DNA of 64,000 nucleotides from Nostoc paludosum FACHB-159 (GCF_014698835.1 NZ_JACJTU010000034.1:19046-83045); one strand, 5' to 3'. Positions 1 to 8,924 are shown, counted from the stretch's first letter. Notes: generated by a model not told the origin, from the sequence alone. Made by a program: numbers and translations.

Positions 1-374
1 TAAGAAGATTTAGCTCAACAAGCGTAGGCCCAGCGCGTCGAAGACATCAGTGATTTTGGCGCTAGTCGCTATTGGCTAATCTAATATAAGCTGCTACAAA
101 TTGAACTTGCATAATTAGGGTAAGTAAGATGACCATCCCACAAGAGTTTGATTAATAGCAATCGCCCTTTTTACTCAATAATTGGTGTTTTAACGTGCAA
201 GCTTCGAGTTCAAAGATGGAATGATAAGGTTTTGAGGTAGAGTTTAGATGCACAGCAGGGGGCGATCACGCTAATGCAATCTTTGATACAGGCTACATTA
301 TTAATTAGCTCAATTTCTCTGCTGCGCGTCCAAGCAGAAACTCGCTGTCAGACCTCAACTTTATAAAACCCCAA
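1..374. other. Gene-free left edge, possible coding remnant
   Basis: No intact gene is visible before the Roco start. In frame 1, bases 4-84 read as two short open stretches separated by a TAG and closed by a TAA; the second ends in DFGASRYWLI. That could be the decayed tail of a gene lying left of the window, but I cannot name a family. The remainder is non-coding and should hold the promoter of the Roco gene; I see no convincing promoter boxes. Confidence 0.25.
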
Positions 375-3300
375 ATGACTAACGAAGAACTGCTGCAAAT
401 TATTGAACAAGCTGCCAAAGACAAGGTGACAGAATTAGACCTTTCTGGCAAAGGCTTAACAACACTGCCAGCGGAAATTGGACGGCTTACTGAGCTGCAA
501 TGGCTCGACCTCTACGACAATCAACTGAGCAGCCTGCCAGGGGAAATTGGACAACTCACCAACCTGCGGTCGCTCAACCTCTTCAACAATAAACTGAGCA
601 GTCTGCCAGCGGAAATTGTCCAATTCACCAACCTGTACGACCTCCACCTCAGCTTCAATCAACTGAGCAGTGTGCCAGCGGAAATTGTCCAACTCACCAA
701 CCTGCAATCCCTCGACCTCAGCGGTAATCAACTGAGCAGTGTGCCAGCAGAAATTGTCCAACTCACCAACTTGCAATCCCTCGACCTCCGCAGTAATCAA
801 CTGAACAGTCTACCAGTGGAAATTGGACAACTCACCAACCTGCAATCCCTCTACCTCGGCTTCAATCAACTGAGCAGTCTGCCAGCAGAAATTGTCCAAC
901 TCACCAACTTGCAATCCCTCGACCTCTGCGACAATCAACTGAGCAGTCTACCAGTGGAAATTGGACAACTCACCAACCTGCAATCCCTCTACCTCAACGA
1001 TAATCAACTGAGCAGTATGGCAAGGGAAATTGGACAACTCACCAACCTGCAATATCTCTACCTCAACGATAATCAACTGAGCAGTCTGCCAGCGGAAATT
1101 GGACAACTTACCAACCTGCAATCCCTCGACCTCAGCTTCAATCAACTGAGCATTCTGCCAGAGGAATTTGGACAACTCACCAACCTGCAATATCTCAACC
1201 TCAACGTTAATCAACTGAGCACTTTGCCAGCAGAAATTGTCCAACTCACCAACTTGCAATCCCTCTACCTCAGCTTCAATCAACTGAGCAGTCTGCCAGA
1301 GGAATTTGGACAACTCACTAACCTGCAATATCTCAACCTCAGCGTTAATCAACTGAGCAGTCTGCCAGCGGAAATTGCCCAACTCACCAACTTGCAATCC
1401 CTCGACCTCAACGATAATCAACTGAGCAGTCTGCCAGAGGAATTTGGACAACTCACCAACTTGCAATCCCTCGACCTCCGCGAGAATCAACTGAGCAGTC
1501 TGCCAAGGAAAATCAGGCAACTGCCAAACCTCAAAAAACTGGATCTTCGTAGAAATCCAGTCCCCATTCCACCTGAGATCTTGGGATCGAAGAACTTAAA
1601 TCAAGGCCCAGGCGATGTGAATGAAATTCTCGATTTCTATTTCAGAGTGCAAGATCCAACCGAAACCGAACCATTCTACGAGGCAAAATTGTTGATTGTT
1701 GGCGAAGGGGGAGCAGGTAAAACCTCTTTAGCCAAGAAAATCAACCATGAAACCTACCAACTCGAGCCAGGAGAAAAATCAACCGCAGGTATTGATATTA
1801 TCCAGTGGAAATTCACACTGCCTACTGGACAAGATTTTCGTGTCAATATTTGGGACTTTGGCGGACAAGAAATTTACCACCAGACGCACCAGTTTTTCCT
1901 TACCGAACGTTCTCTATATGCTTTAGTTGCTGATACTCGCAAAGAAAACACAGATTTTTACTGGTGGTTAAAGGTTGTGGAACTCTTGAGTGACAATAGC
2001 CCTGTCCTGATTATCAAAAATGAAAAACAAGATCGTCAGTGCGAAGTCAATGAACGGCAATTGCGGGGAGAATTTACTAACCTCAAGGAAACTCTTGCAA
2101 CTAACCTAGCCAGCAATCGAGGTTTAGCCGAGATAAAAGACACTATTAGGCAATACATCAGTAAGCTTCCCCACGTCGGTACTCCTTTACCAAAACTCTG
2201 GGTGAGAGTTCGAGCCGCCCTAGAAAACTATTCCCGCAATTACATAAGCCTCGAAGAATATTACAGCCTTTGCCGAGTCAATAGTTTAACTGACCGTAAA
2301 GAGATGCTGCGACTGAGCCGCTATCTACACGATCTTGGAGTTTGTCTGCACTTTCAGGGCGATGTACTTTTAAAAAATACTGTCATTCTCAAACCGGAAT
2401 GGGGCACCAGTGCCGTCTACAAAGTTCTGGATAATAAGCAAGTCATAAAAAACAAAGGTCGTTTTTCTAAGAAGGATCTTGCAGATATTTGGCAAGAGGT
2501 AGAGTATGCCGATATGCAAGACGAACTGCTACATTTGATGATGCGATTTAAACTGTGCTATGAAATTCCAGGTAATCCCGAAAATTATATTGCACCTCAC
2601 CTACTTTCTACCAATCAGCCTGATTATAACTGGGATGAATCTAACAATCTAATCCTGCGCTACACTTATGATTTCATGCCGAAAGGTATTATTACTAGCT
2701 TTATCGTCGAAATGCATTCTTTAATTGAACAACAAACCCTCGTTTGGAAAACAGGTGTTGTTCTCAGTAAAGACCAAACTCGTGCAGAAGTTATTGAACA
2801 ATATAATCAACGAGAAATAAAAGTCCGCGTCGCAGGAAAACGTAAGAAAGAACTGCTAACAGTTATTACCCATGAAATGGACAAAATCCATAAATCTTAC
2901 GAACGTCTACAATATCAAACACTTGTTCCCTGTAACTGTGATAAATGTAAAGATAGTCAAATGCCTTATTCCTACCCTCTAAACGAACTTTACGAGTTCC
3001 GGGATGCTGGTGATTACCAAATCCAATGCCGTAAAGGTCGTCTGATGGTAGATGTTCGGAGATTAATTGATGATGTTTTCTTGACTTCACAAAATCCCCA
3101 AATACTTATGTCTGAACCTATAACCAGAAATCAAGTTTTCATCAGCTATAGTCATCAAGATCAACACTGGCTTACCAAACTTCAAAAACACCTCAAACCA
3201 ATGATTCGCAACCAAACTTTTGTTGCCTGGGACGATAGTAAAATTCAACCTGGTGCAAACTGGCGCGAAGAAATTGAAAAAGCTTTAGCCGCAGCAAAAG

Positions 3301-3566
3301 TGGCAGTATTGTTAGTTAGCCCCGATTTTTTAGCATCAGATTTTATTGCTGATAATGAGTTACCACCATTATTAGATGCGGCTGAAGCTGAAGGACTAAC
3401 AATTATTTGGATACCTTTGACTTATAGCGGCTATGAAGAAACAGAAATTGAAAAGTATCAGTCAGCGCACCCTCCGAATCATCCTTTAAACAGCCTGAAC
3501 TCTGCACAAGAGGATCAAGCTTGGGTGAACATTTGTAAGGAGATTAAAGCAGCAATCCTTCGATAA
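375..3566 (+). CDS. LRR-Roc-COR-TIR (Roco family) signalling protein
   Basis: A 1063-residue cytosolic multidomain protein. Residues about 15-400 are leucine-rich repeats of 23 residues. A Roc GTPase follows, with P-loop GEGGAGKT at 443-450, G3 motif DFGGQE from D494, and a G4-like NEKQD at 549-553. A COR-like dimerisation region follows (about 600-900). The C-terminus from about 919 is a TIR_2 domain opening VFISYSHQD, with SPDFLASDF and a Glu in NELPP (E995) where bacterial TIR NADases carry the catalytic Glu. Roco proteins bind GTP through Roc-COR dimers, and TIR domains often cleave NAD or mediate self-association. I infer ligand sensing by the LRRs, switching by Roc-COR and output by TIR, as in an immune or cell-death receptor. 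The ATG at 375 starts the LRR cap directly. There is no signal peptide and no co-directional partner. Confidence 0.9.
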   Translation: MTNEELLQIIEQAAKDKVTELDLSGKGLTTLPAEIGRLTELQWLDLYDNQLSSLPGEIGQLTNLRSLNLFNNKLSSLPAEIVQFTNLYDLHLSFNQLSSVPAEIVQLTNLQSLDLSGNQLSSVPAEIVQLTNLQSLDLRSNQLNSLPVEIGQLTNLQSLYLGFNQLSSLPAEIVQLTNLQSLDLCDNQLSSLPVEIGQLTNLQSLYLNDNQLSSMAREIGQLTNLQYLYLNDNQLSSLPAEIGQLTNLQSLDLSFNQLSILPEEFGQLTNLQYLNLNVNQLSTLPAEIVQLTNLQSLYLSFNQLSSLPEEFGQLTNLQYLNLSVNQLSSLPAEIAQLTNLQSLDLNDNQLSSLPEEFGQLTNLQSLDLRENQLSSLPRKIRQLPNLKKLDLRRNPVPIPPEILGSKNLNQGPGDVNEILDFYFRVQDPTETEPFYEAKLLIVGEGGAGKTSLAKKINHETYQLEPGEKSTAGIDIIQWKFTLPTGQDFRVNIWDFGGQEIYHQTHQFFLTERSLYALVADTRKENTDFYWWLKVVELLSDNSPVLIIKNEKQDRQCEVNERQLRGEFTNLKETLATNLASNRGLAEIKDTIRQYISKLPHVGTPLPKLWVRVRAALENYSRNYISLEEYYSLCRVNSLTDRKEMLRLSRYLHDLGVCLHFQGDVLLKNTVILKPEWGTSAVYKVLDNKQVIKNKGRFSKKDLADIWQEVEYADMQDELLHLMMRFKLCYEIPGNPENYIAPHLLSTNQPDYNWDESNNLILRYTYDFMPKGIITSFIVEMHSLIEQQTLVWKTGVVLSKDQTRAEVIEQYNQREIKVRVAGKRKKELLTVITHEMDKIHKSYERLQYQTLVPCNCDKCKDSQMPYSYPLNELYEFRDAGDYQIQCRKGRLMVDVRRLIDDVFLTSQNPQILMSEPITRNQVFISYSHQDQHWLTKLQKHLKPMIRNQTFVAWDDSKIQPGANWREEIEKALAAAKVAVLLVSPDFLASDFIADNELPPLLDAAEAEGLTIIWIPLTYSGYEETEIEKYQSAHPPNHPLNSLNSAQEDQAWVNICKEIKAAILR
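489..1523 (+). repeat. Fifteen tandem 69-bp LRR-coding units
   Basis: Fifteen consecutive 69-bp units in the Roco gene each encode a 23-residue LRR opening with TNLQSLDL, then NQLSSLP, then an EI-QL ending. Many units are almost identical at the DNA level, including synonymous positions. Variation is concentrated in the two or three residues before NQL (SG, RS, GF, CD, ND, SF, NV), on the predicted concave or ascending face. The near-identity keeps long frames open on the opposite strand; these are repeat shadows, not genes. Confidence 0.9.
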
Positions 3567-3581
3567 AATTATGAATTTATC

Positions 3582-3962
3582 TCACGCAAAGACGCAAAGG
3601 CGCAAAGGTGCAAAGGTGCAAAGAATCAAGAAAGGTAATACTAATTTTAAAAAAAGAATACAACAAATAGACCACTTGTAGAGACCTGGCAAACTCATGG
3701 TGATGGGCGTAAATGAATCGTATCTTTGCTCTAAACGATCCAGCAAAACCTTAGCAATATCCGCTAACAAAGCGACATCTCTTCCATGTTCTGGTAGCGG
3801 TGCCATTAGCAAAATTTCTCCTGTTCGATATTTAATCCGAGGGATGGCCCGATCGCCAAGTTGCTCAGTTAATGCTTGATAATCTTCCCAAGATCCCAAC
3901 ATCCTTACGACTGTGCCAGCTTGGAGTTCGATTTTTTCTCGTGTAATTACGGTATTGAACAT
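3582..3962 (-). pseudogene. Uma2-family (DUF820) endonuclease, C-terminally truncated
   Basis: The first 93 or so residues match the N-terminus of Uma2/DUF820 restriction-like nucleases: GTVVRMLGSWEDYQAL, then IPRIKYRTGEILLMAPLPEHG, then a helix AKVLLDRLEQR and FTPITMSLPG. Intact members are about 190 residues and continue with the PD-(D/E)XK acidic core. Here homology stops at SLPG, followed by a hydrophobic tail partly encoded by the CGCAAAGG repeat at 3584-3623, so the catalytic half is missing. It starts 8 bp downstream of the RluA-type gene on the same strand and may be co-transcribed. Most likely a decayed gene; a short stable product cannot be excluded. Confidence 0.75.
3584..3623. repeat. 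CGCAAAGG-type tandem repeat
   Basis: Five near-identical units of about 8 bp (ACGCAAAG, GCGCAAAGG, TGCAAAGG) lie between the converging Roco and Uma2 ends. The same core recurs at 45351-45375 and, in frame, inside the ChlH gene at 61259-61290, so it belongs to a dispersed family. Confidence 0.7.
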
Positions 3963-3969
3963 GATAAAT

Positions 3970-5685
3970 TTAAAACGGCGTTTCTACTTCTAAATGCATT
4001 TGTCCTAATTGCGGATGCTTGAAAGAAAGTTCCCTGGCGTGTAGATGTAACCGATTAACATTTGCACGGCATCCATAAAGGCGATCGCCTAAAATTGTTA
4101 CCCCCAATCCTCGCACATCTGCCGCATGAACTCTCAATTGATGGGTACGTCCTGTTAGGGGTGTAAACTCTACGCGGGTGTAATCTCCTTCCCTTCCCAT
4201 CACCTGAAACTGTGTCAAACTCGGTTTCCCACGCTGCCAATCAACTTGCTGATAAGGGCGATTTTCCGGATCTCCCCACAATGGCAATTCAATTGTACCT
4301 TGCTCAACTTCCACAAAACCTGCAAGTAAAGCCTCATAAACCTTGCGAACTTGTCGCTGCTGGAACTGCTGGCTAAGTTGTCGATGAGTTTGGCGATCGC
4401 GTGCCAACAACAAAATACCAGATGTTTCTTGATCTAATCGATGTACAGATGCAAGTGTCATCCCATCAGGTAACATATTACACAAACGACTGAAAACACT
4501 ATCTTGGCGATCGCGATAACGCCCAGGTACTGAAAGTAGTCCCGGTGGTTTGTCCACAGCCATCAGCCATTCGTCTTCATAAATAATGGGCACTGAAGAA
4601 GACGCGGAGAGTGGGAGACGCGGGGACGCGGTGAAAGAAGAAGACATGCCATTTCCCCATGCCTTCATGTTCTCCGTCCCCGCGTCCTCCATCTGCAACC
4701 CTGAGAGCAAAAACCCCATCAATGGCTGACATCGTTCGGCACATGCTCCATAAAATTCTCCCTGGATTTTATCTTGATTGACTGAAGAGGCTCCCCACCA
4801 AAACTCTGCCATTGCCAACGGTTTAAGATGATGTGTTGCGGCATAATGTAGTAACTTTGGCGCACAACAGTCTCCTGTACCAGTGGGTGAACCTTCTGGC
4901 ATCAATTGTTGTAAAGATTGCGATCGCCCAGCAAAATTAGTCAGGCTGTAGCTAGCGTGCATCTGAGCTTGTAATTGCCGTGACAGTTCTTTACGCTGTT
5001 GTTTGAGTTCTCGAATCCGCTCATCTGCGGCTGCAATCAACTGCTGGAGGGGCTGCAATACTGCATTTTGTCGGCGTTTTAGTTGTCGTCGTTCGATTTT
5101 CTGTTGCCGACTTTCGGTGTCGAGTTGTTCAAGGGCAATAGTCAAGGCTTCTCCAGCGAGAGTATTGCAGATTTGCTGGCGTTTTTGTTGTCGTTGATGT
5201 TTGCAATGGGCGTGGCGATCGCTTATTGCTTGTAGTTGCTGTTCAAACTCACCAGACAATTTTTCGTACTGCTGGCGTTCGTTGAGTTGCTTTAAGGTGA
5301 GAATTTCTTCCTTGATGGCGTCTAACTCTGCCAAAGTGCGGGCTTCTTGGAAAGCGACTTCGTCTCTTCCAGGTATCGGTGGCACCCAGCCCTCAACCAC
5401 ACTGCAACCATGCAAAAGACCAGAAAAAGCTTTGAGTACTCGTTGTTCGCCATTGGGCAATTCAACTAATAATATCCCATACATTTTGCCTTCACGAGAA
5501 TAATAGTTATCTTTGGCAAGATGTTGCATGAGTCCCTGGGCGATCGCTTCGGACAATGGAGTGCGGGGTAATATTAAGCAATCGCCACTTCGAGGACAAA
5601 ACCCTTGATAGTAATAACTAGGCCATGAGTCACTAACAGAAAAATCGCAGTCTATAAAATCGGAAACAGGGTGCAGAATTACCAT
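3970..5685 (-). CDS. RluA-family pseudouridine synthase with N-terminal coiled coil
   Basis: Isomerises uridines to pseudouridine in rRNA or tRNA. The C-terminal third is a full RluA catalytic domain: it opens IIYEDEWLMAVDKPPGLLSVPGR, and the signature HRLDQETSG at 415-423 contains catalytic D418, followed by GRTHQLRVH. The N-terminal about 370 residues hold a charged helical region (KQLNERQQYEKL through RELKQQRKELSRQL) predicted as coiled coil; this long architecture is common in cyanobacterial RluA proteins. I place the start at the ATG at 5685 (MVILHPVSDF, 571 aa) rather than a longer in-frame start at 5832, because the added residues look like translated intergenic sequence. A linker around residues 330-365 is encoded by a hairpin repeat at 4592-4692. 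The specific target base is not deducible. Confidence 0.87.
   Translation of the reverse strand: MVILHPVSDFIDCDFSVSDSWPSYYYQGFCPRSGDCLILPRTPLSEAIAQGLMQHLAKDNYYSREGKMYGILLVELPNGEQRVLKAFSGLLHGCSVVEGWVPPIPGRDEVAFQEARTLAELDAIKEEILTLKQLNERQQYEKLSGEFEQQLQAISDRHAHCKHQRQQKRQQICNTLAGEALTIALEQLDTESRQQKIERRQLKRRQNAVLQPLQQLIAAADERIRELKQQRKELSRQLQAQMHASYSLTNFAGRSQSLQQLMPEGSPTGTGDCCAPKLLHYAATHHLKPLAMAEFWWGASSVNQDKIQGEFYGACAERCQPLMGFLLSGLQMEDAGTENMKAWGNGMSSSFTASPRLPLSASSSVPIIYEDEWLMAVDKPPGLLSVPGRYRDRQDSVFSRLCNMLPDGMTLASVHRLDQETSGILLLARDRQTHRQLSQQFQQRQVRKVYEALLAGFVEVEQGTIELPLWGDPENRPYQQVDWQRGKPSLTQFQVMGREGDYTRVEFTPLTGRTHQLRVHAADVRGLGVTILGDRLYGCRANVNRLHLHARELSFKHPQLGQMHLEVETPF
4592..4692. repeat. GC-rich inverted repeat inside the RluA-type gene
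   Basis: The plus strand carries GAGACGCGGGGACGCGG on the left and TCCCCGCGTCCTC on the right, forming a hairpin of about 100 bp. Reading frame is kept; the product is a low-complexity linker containing MEDAGTENMKAWG and SPRLPLSASS. Related elements occur in the ChlH gene at 62121-62174 and 62972-63101. Confidence 0.75.
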
Positions 5686-5913
5686 ACAAGGTATGATTGT
5701 CAATCTGACTGAATATCTAAAATTATTAATCATTGCTGAACAAAAAGCTCCCTGACTTATTGAAAAAATCAGGGATCTAAGTCTTAATTTAATTCTGACT
5801 TCTGAATTCTCAATTAAGTAGGGAGACATCATTAAATATAAAATACAAAAGTTAAAAAACCTTATAAAAACTGGCTTTTACCTTCTGCCTCGTGCCTCCT
5901 GCCTTCTACTTAT

Positions 5914-7266
5914 TTAACCAGAAGTATTAGAATAATCGCTCTCTGGTGGATTGTTTGTTTCTGTGCTTTCCGGTGGATTGTATGTTTCTGGTATTGGCTG
6001 TTGTTCGTATGAGCTATCTTTTTTGGATGTGGATTCATCCGGTGCTTTTACCATCCCATGCTGCTCTTGTCCTCTCAGTCCTAGATATGTGGCGGAACTG
6101 ATTCCTTGTAGCGTCAGGAGTGTTTCATCAAATTCCGGCATTGCTAGATTTTTAGCTACCTCCCAAATAAAGAATAGTCCTATGGCAACTGTCCAAATAA
6201 ATGTTTGGAATCGATGAAAATTGACTCCATTAATATCCGATAATATATCTAGGAAAAATCCTTCAGAAACGCGTTGAGTACCCTTTCTCTTCCTCTCATC
6301 TCCCTGTCCGTCAATTAACGAACTACCAAACGCCGTTACTGAATTAATTCCTAACAATACTAGAGATTGTTGGTTTAAAATATTGGTATAATCTCCTGTG
6401 ATTCCGTAGATAATCATGTAGGAGGCAAAAATTATAAATGTCCAAAAAGCCAGTTGAGATACCGATAGGCTAAAAGGATTTTGATTAATTTTTTTTCGAC
6501 CAAGAAAGAATTGAGCAATTCGACTTTTACGTTGTTGAGGTTCAGTGCTAACTTGTTCTGAAATCAACAATTCCTCACCATTGATCACCTCTTTTTTAGA
6601 GTAAACCCCTTCTATCCCAGAACTCCGGAGAGTGTTTCGGCAATACCTGGTAAATAATATAGCAACACCCAAAAGTAGAATAATACACAGCCAAAAGCGC
6701 CACGATAACAGAACTATTTTGATTTGCGGAGGGGATTCAGGATACTTGACAGGAATCGCAATTTTATTGGGACAGCCTACCCCCACTATCACGTTAATAC
6801 TGTAGTTACTGCCTCTACCAATCAAGGCGTTCCATACCTCTTCAGATGAGTCATTACGTTCAAGCCGAAAGGCTAACCAATTCTCATCAACAACTCTTTT
6901 TTTATTTTGATCCTCAACAACAACAATGGTGGGTTGTGCGTATACATCCTCTAGTTCATAGCCATTCAAGTACAAGACTAATTGTCGAGGATCGAATGGA
7001 TTTGCTTTAGTCGCGGAATTTGTGGCTGCTACCAATCCTTCAACTTTCACCTTAATGAGATCGCCCATCTTAACTCGGTTACCACGATTGTCAGCAATGA
7101 CTTGTTCAGTCCTGAGATTAGCAGGAACTGAACAAGTCCGAGATGGTGCAAAATTCAGCGAAGGAACATCTGGAGTATCTTGAGCGATAACAGCAAAGTT
7201 CAGAGAAACAATTAGAGAAAACACCAACGCAAAAATAGCAGTAAATCTTTTCGTATTTCTATGCAT
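5914..7266 (-). CDS. Exported/membrane protein with repeated MGIS-like segments
   Basis: About 450 residues. A signal peptide (AIFALVFSLIVSLNFAVIAQD) precedes an extracytoplasmic domain of about 150 residues and then four or five membrane segments: FWLCIILLLGVAILF; LAFWTFIIFASYMIIYGITG; SLVLLGINSVTAFGSSLID; FQTFIWTVAIGLFFIWEVA; LLTLQGISSATYLGL. The pattern of two GI(N/S)S.TxxG segments, each after a TM helix, with an F(H)RFQ linker resembles an uncharacterised bacterial family of similar layout. The C-terminus is low complexity, rich in Pro, Glu, Ser and Thr. I start at the ATG at 7266, because the only longer start is a TTG. No function is assigned. Confidence 0.65.
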   Translation of the reverse strand: MHRNTKRFTAIFALVFSLIVSLNFAVIAQDTPDVPSLNFAPSRTCSVPANLRTEQVIADNRGNRVKMGDLIKVKVEGLVAATNSATKANPFDPRQLVLYLNGYELEDVYAQPTIVVVEDQNKKRVVDENWLAFRLERNDSSEEVWNALIGRGSNYSINVIVGVGCPNKIAIPVKYPESPPQIKIVLLSWRFWLCIILLLGVAILFTRYCRNTLRSSGIEGVYSKKEVINGEELLISEQVSTEPQQRKSRIAQFFLGRKKINQNPFSLSVSQLAFWTFIIFASYMIIYGITGDYTNILNQQSLVLLGINSVTAFGSSLIDGQGDERKRKGTQRVSEGFFLDILSDINGVNFHRFQTFIWTVAIGLFFIWEVAKNLAMPEFDETLLTLQGISSATYLGLRGQEQHGMVKAPDESTSKKDSSYEQQPIPETYNPPESTETNNPPESDYSNTSG

Positions 7267-7639
7267 TGAGCGGTATTCCAAAGCGATCGGTATATCGGTA
7301 GTTTAAGCATACTTCAGCCACTCCGAATATTAAAAAATTTGTCTGAAATGAAGAATAATTCAGAATCAATCAATAGGAGAGACTCTGAGGGTTCTTGCTA
7401 CAGATTCCGACAACTTTGAATACGAAGGAATAAAGCAACACATAACTTCCACTAAAAAGCTGTGTCGCACTATGCCATTCCCAAACACCCAATACCTTTA
7501 CTCGGCAAAGTTGCTCAAAAAACCAAAGTAGAGATGTTGCATTGCAACATCTCTACATCTGGATTCATAGCGTAATTTAGCTGTGACCAGACTGCAATGA
7601 TTATTACTATCGTATTGCTCAAAGTGGGTGTAGAAAAAT
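7267..7639. other. Intergenic region with one long hairpin
   Basis: No gene is seen in this 373-bp gap between two minus-strand genes. It carries an almost perfect palindrome at 7528-7556 (arm GTAGAGATGTTGCA, one-base centre). This element type recurs in the window and may serve as a terminator or be a mobile repeat. Confidence 0.6.
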
Positions 7640-8479
7640 CTACTTAAAAGCGCGGTTCACCTTTAGTCTAGAGTCTAATTTCCCAAGCATTATCCTTTCA
7701 ACTAAAGACCGCCATAATCTATCTGGAAGTATGGCGTGCAATAGAAAAAAAGCCTCGCCGTAAGGAGAGTAACGTAGTCTTGCAGAGCGATCGCTTGCTG
7801 CTCGATAAATTGTTTTTGCAACACCTTGCGGTTCTGGTAAAGAGTCATCTATCTTCTGGGTGAACTGCTTCAGATTATTCACCATCTGTGTGTAATCAGG
7901 ATGCGTTGCCCAAGTTGTCCCGTGATTAATAAAATTTGTCTTGATTCCACCAGGTTCAATAATTTTCACCCGAATACCAAACTGACGTAGTTCATAACGT
8001 AGAGACTCAGAAAGTCCCTCTACAGCCCATTTGGTTGCATGATAAGAGGACGTAAGCGGGAAAGCGAGACGACCACCAATTGAAGCAACATTGATAATCG
8101 TGCCTCCACCCTGTTGACGCAAAATTGGAAGGATTGTTTGGATAGTGGATACAAGTCCGAAAAAATTAGTTTTAAACTGATGTTCTAACTGATCAGGTGT
8201 CACTCCTTCGAGTGGCCCCATAAGTGCATAGCCAGCATTATTAATCAATACGTCAATATGTCCAAAATGTTGTAATGTCTCGTGGATGGCAGAAGAAATT
8301 GTCTCCGGTTTAGTGACATCAAGATAGGGATATATCGCGTTCTTTTTCTGCAACCAATTGTCCGCTTTGCTGGGGGATCTCATCGTTGCTGCAACGTTCC
8401 AACCTTTCTGGAGGAAATACTTCGCTGTTGCTTCACCAATGCCACTGGAAGCGCCTGTAATTAGAACAGTTTTACTCAT
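7640..8479 (-). CDS. Short-chain dehydrogenase/reductase (SDR)
   Basis: A 279-residue classical SDR, a cytosolic NAD(P)-dependent oxidoreductase. It has the cofactor motif TGASSGIG (8-15), NNAG (80-83), a catalytic Ser near 133 and YHATK (Tyr146, Lys150). The length and the extended C-terminus (YSPYGEAFFLLHAILPDRLWRSLVE) match the SDR subgroup that acts on unknown carbonyls. It is divergent from the MerR gene, and a MerR-type promoter and operator lies in the 91-bp gap between them. I infer that this SDR is the regulator's target and that both respond to a reactive or toxic small molecule. The substrate is unknown. Confidence 0.88.
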   Translation of the reverse strand: MSKTVLITGASSGIGEATAKYFLQKGWNVAATMRSPSKADNWLQKKNAIYPYLDVTKPETISSAIHETLQHFGHIDVLINNAGYALMGPLEGVTPDQLEHQFKTNFFGLVSTIQTILPILRQQGGGTIINVASIGGRLAFPLTSSYHATKWAVEGLSESLRYELRQFGIRVKIIEPGGIKTNFINHGTTWATHPDYTQMVNNLKQFTQKIDDSLPEPQGVAKTIYRAASDRSARLRYSPYGEAFFLLHAILPDRLWRSLVERIMLGKLDSRLKVNRAFK

Positions 8480-8515
8480 TTTTGCCGTTTAGAAAATCAA
8501 ATTTTGCTATTAGAC

Positions 8516-8547
8516 AGCTTAGACTGTGGAGTATACTCCACAGTCAA
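8516..8547 (-). promoter_or_regulatory. MerR-type operator/promoter with perfect 24-bp palindrome
   Basis: Positions 8522-8545 form a perfect palindrome: GACTGTGGAGTA followed by its exact reverse complement. On the minus strand, TTGACT (8542-8547) and TAAGCT (8516-8521) would be the -35 and -10 of the SDR gene, separated by 20 bp. That over-long spacer, with the operator inside it, is the hallmark of MerR-activated promoters, and the GGAGT-ACTCC core resembles sites of metal-responsive MerR proteins such as ZntR. The palindrome and spacing are seen directly; regulation by the adjacent MerR protein is inferred. Confidence 0.75.
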
Positions 8548-8570
8548 GTAAGATATTTGAGGTCGCTGTG

Positions 8571-8924
8571 ATGTTGATTGGTGAGCTGTCCAAGAAGACG
8601 GGGTTATCAAAAGATACTATCCGCTTTTACGAAAAAATAGGGCTAATTGCTGGAAGTGATAGACAGGCAGGAACAAGAATCTACAAGGAATACACCGCAG
8701 ATATAGTAGACCGTCTTCTGATGATTAATCAAGGGAAAGGGCTTGGATTTACTCTCAATGAAATCAAACAGATCCTTGATGAGTGGGGAAGTAATGCGAT
8801 ACCTGAAAGCGAACAAATCATCACCATTGAGCGCAAACTCGAAGAAATTACTAAAAAAATAGAAAAGCTCAATGAAATCAAATCATACTTAACTACCAAA
8901 TTGACCAGACTGAAGGGAGAGTGA
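8571..8924 (+). CDS. MerR-family transcriptional regulator
   Basis: About 117 residues. The N-terminal winged HTH is MLIGELSKKTGLSKDTIRFYEK, followed by GLI and RIYKEYTADIVDRL, then a MerR dimerisation coiled coil (IERKLEEITKKIEKLNEIKSYLTTKL). I choose the ATG at 8571 because GAGG sits about 8 bp upstream and the HTH starts at once; an earlier GTG at 8526 would lie inside the operator. There is no Cys-rich effector loop of the Hg/Zn type, so the inducer is probably organic or redox-related, but this is inference. It probably activates the divergent SDR gene and may autoregulate. Confidence 0.88.
   Translation: MLIGELSKKTGLSKDTIRFYEKIGLIAGSDRQAGTRIYKEYTADIVDRLLMINQGKGLGFTLNEIKQILDEWGSNAIPESEQIITIERKLEEITKKIEKLNEIKSYLTTKLTRLKGE

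Noticed and set aside
456..1520. Long minus-strand frames across the LRR array
   Set aside because: They arise because near-identical 69-bp units keep the opposite strand open; the sense strand has a clear Roco protein.
5686..5832. Longer N-terminus of the RluA-type protein
   Set aside because: The extra residues look like translated intergenic DNA; the ATG at 5685 suits the protein better.
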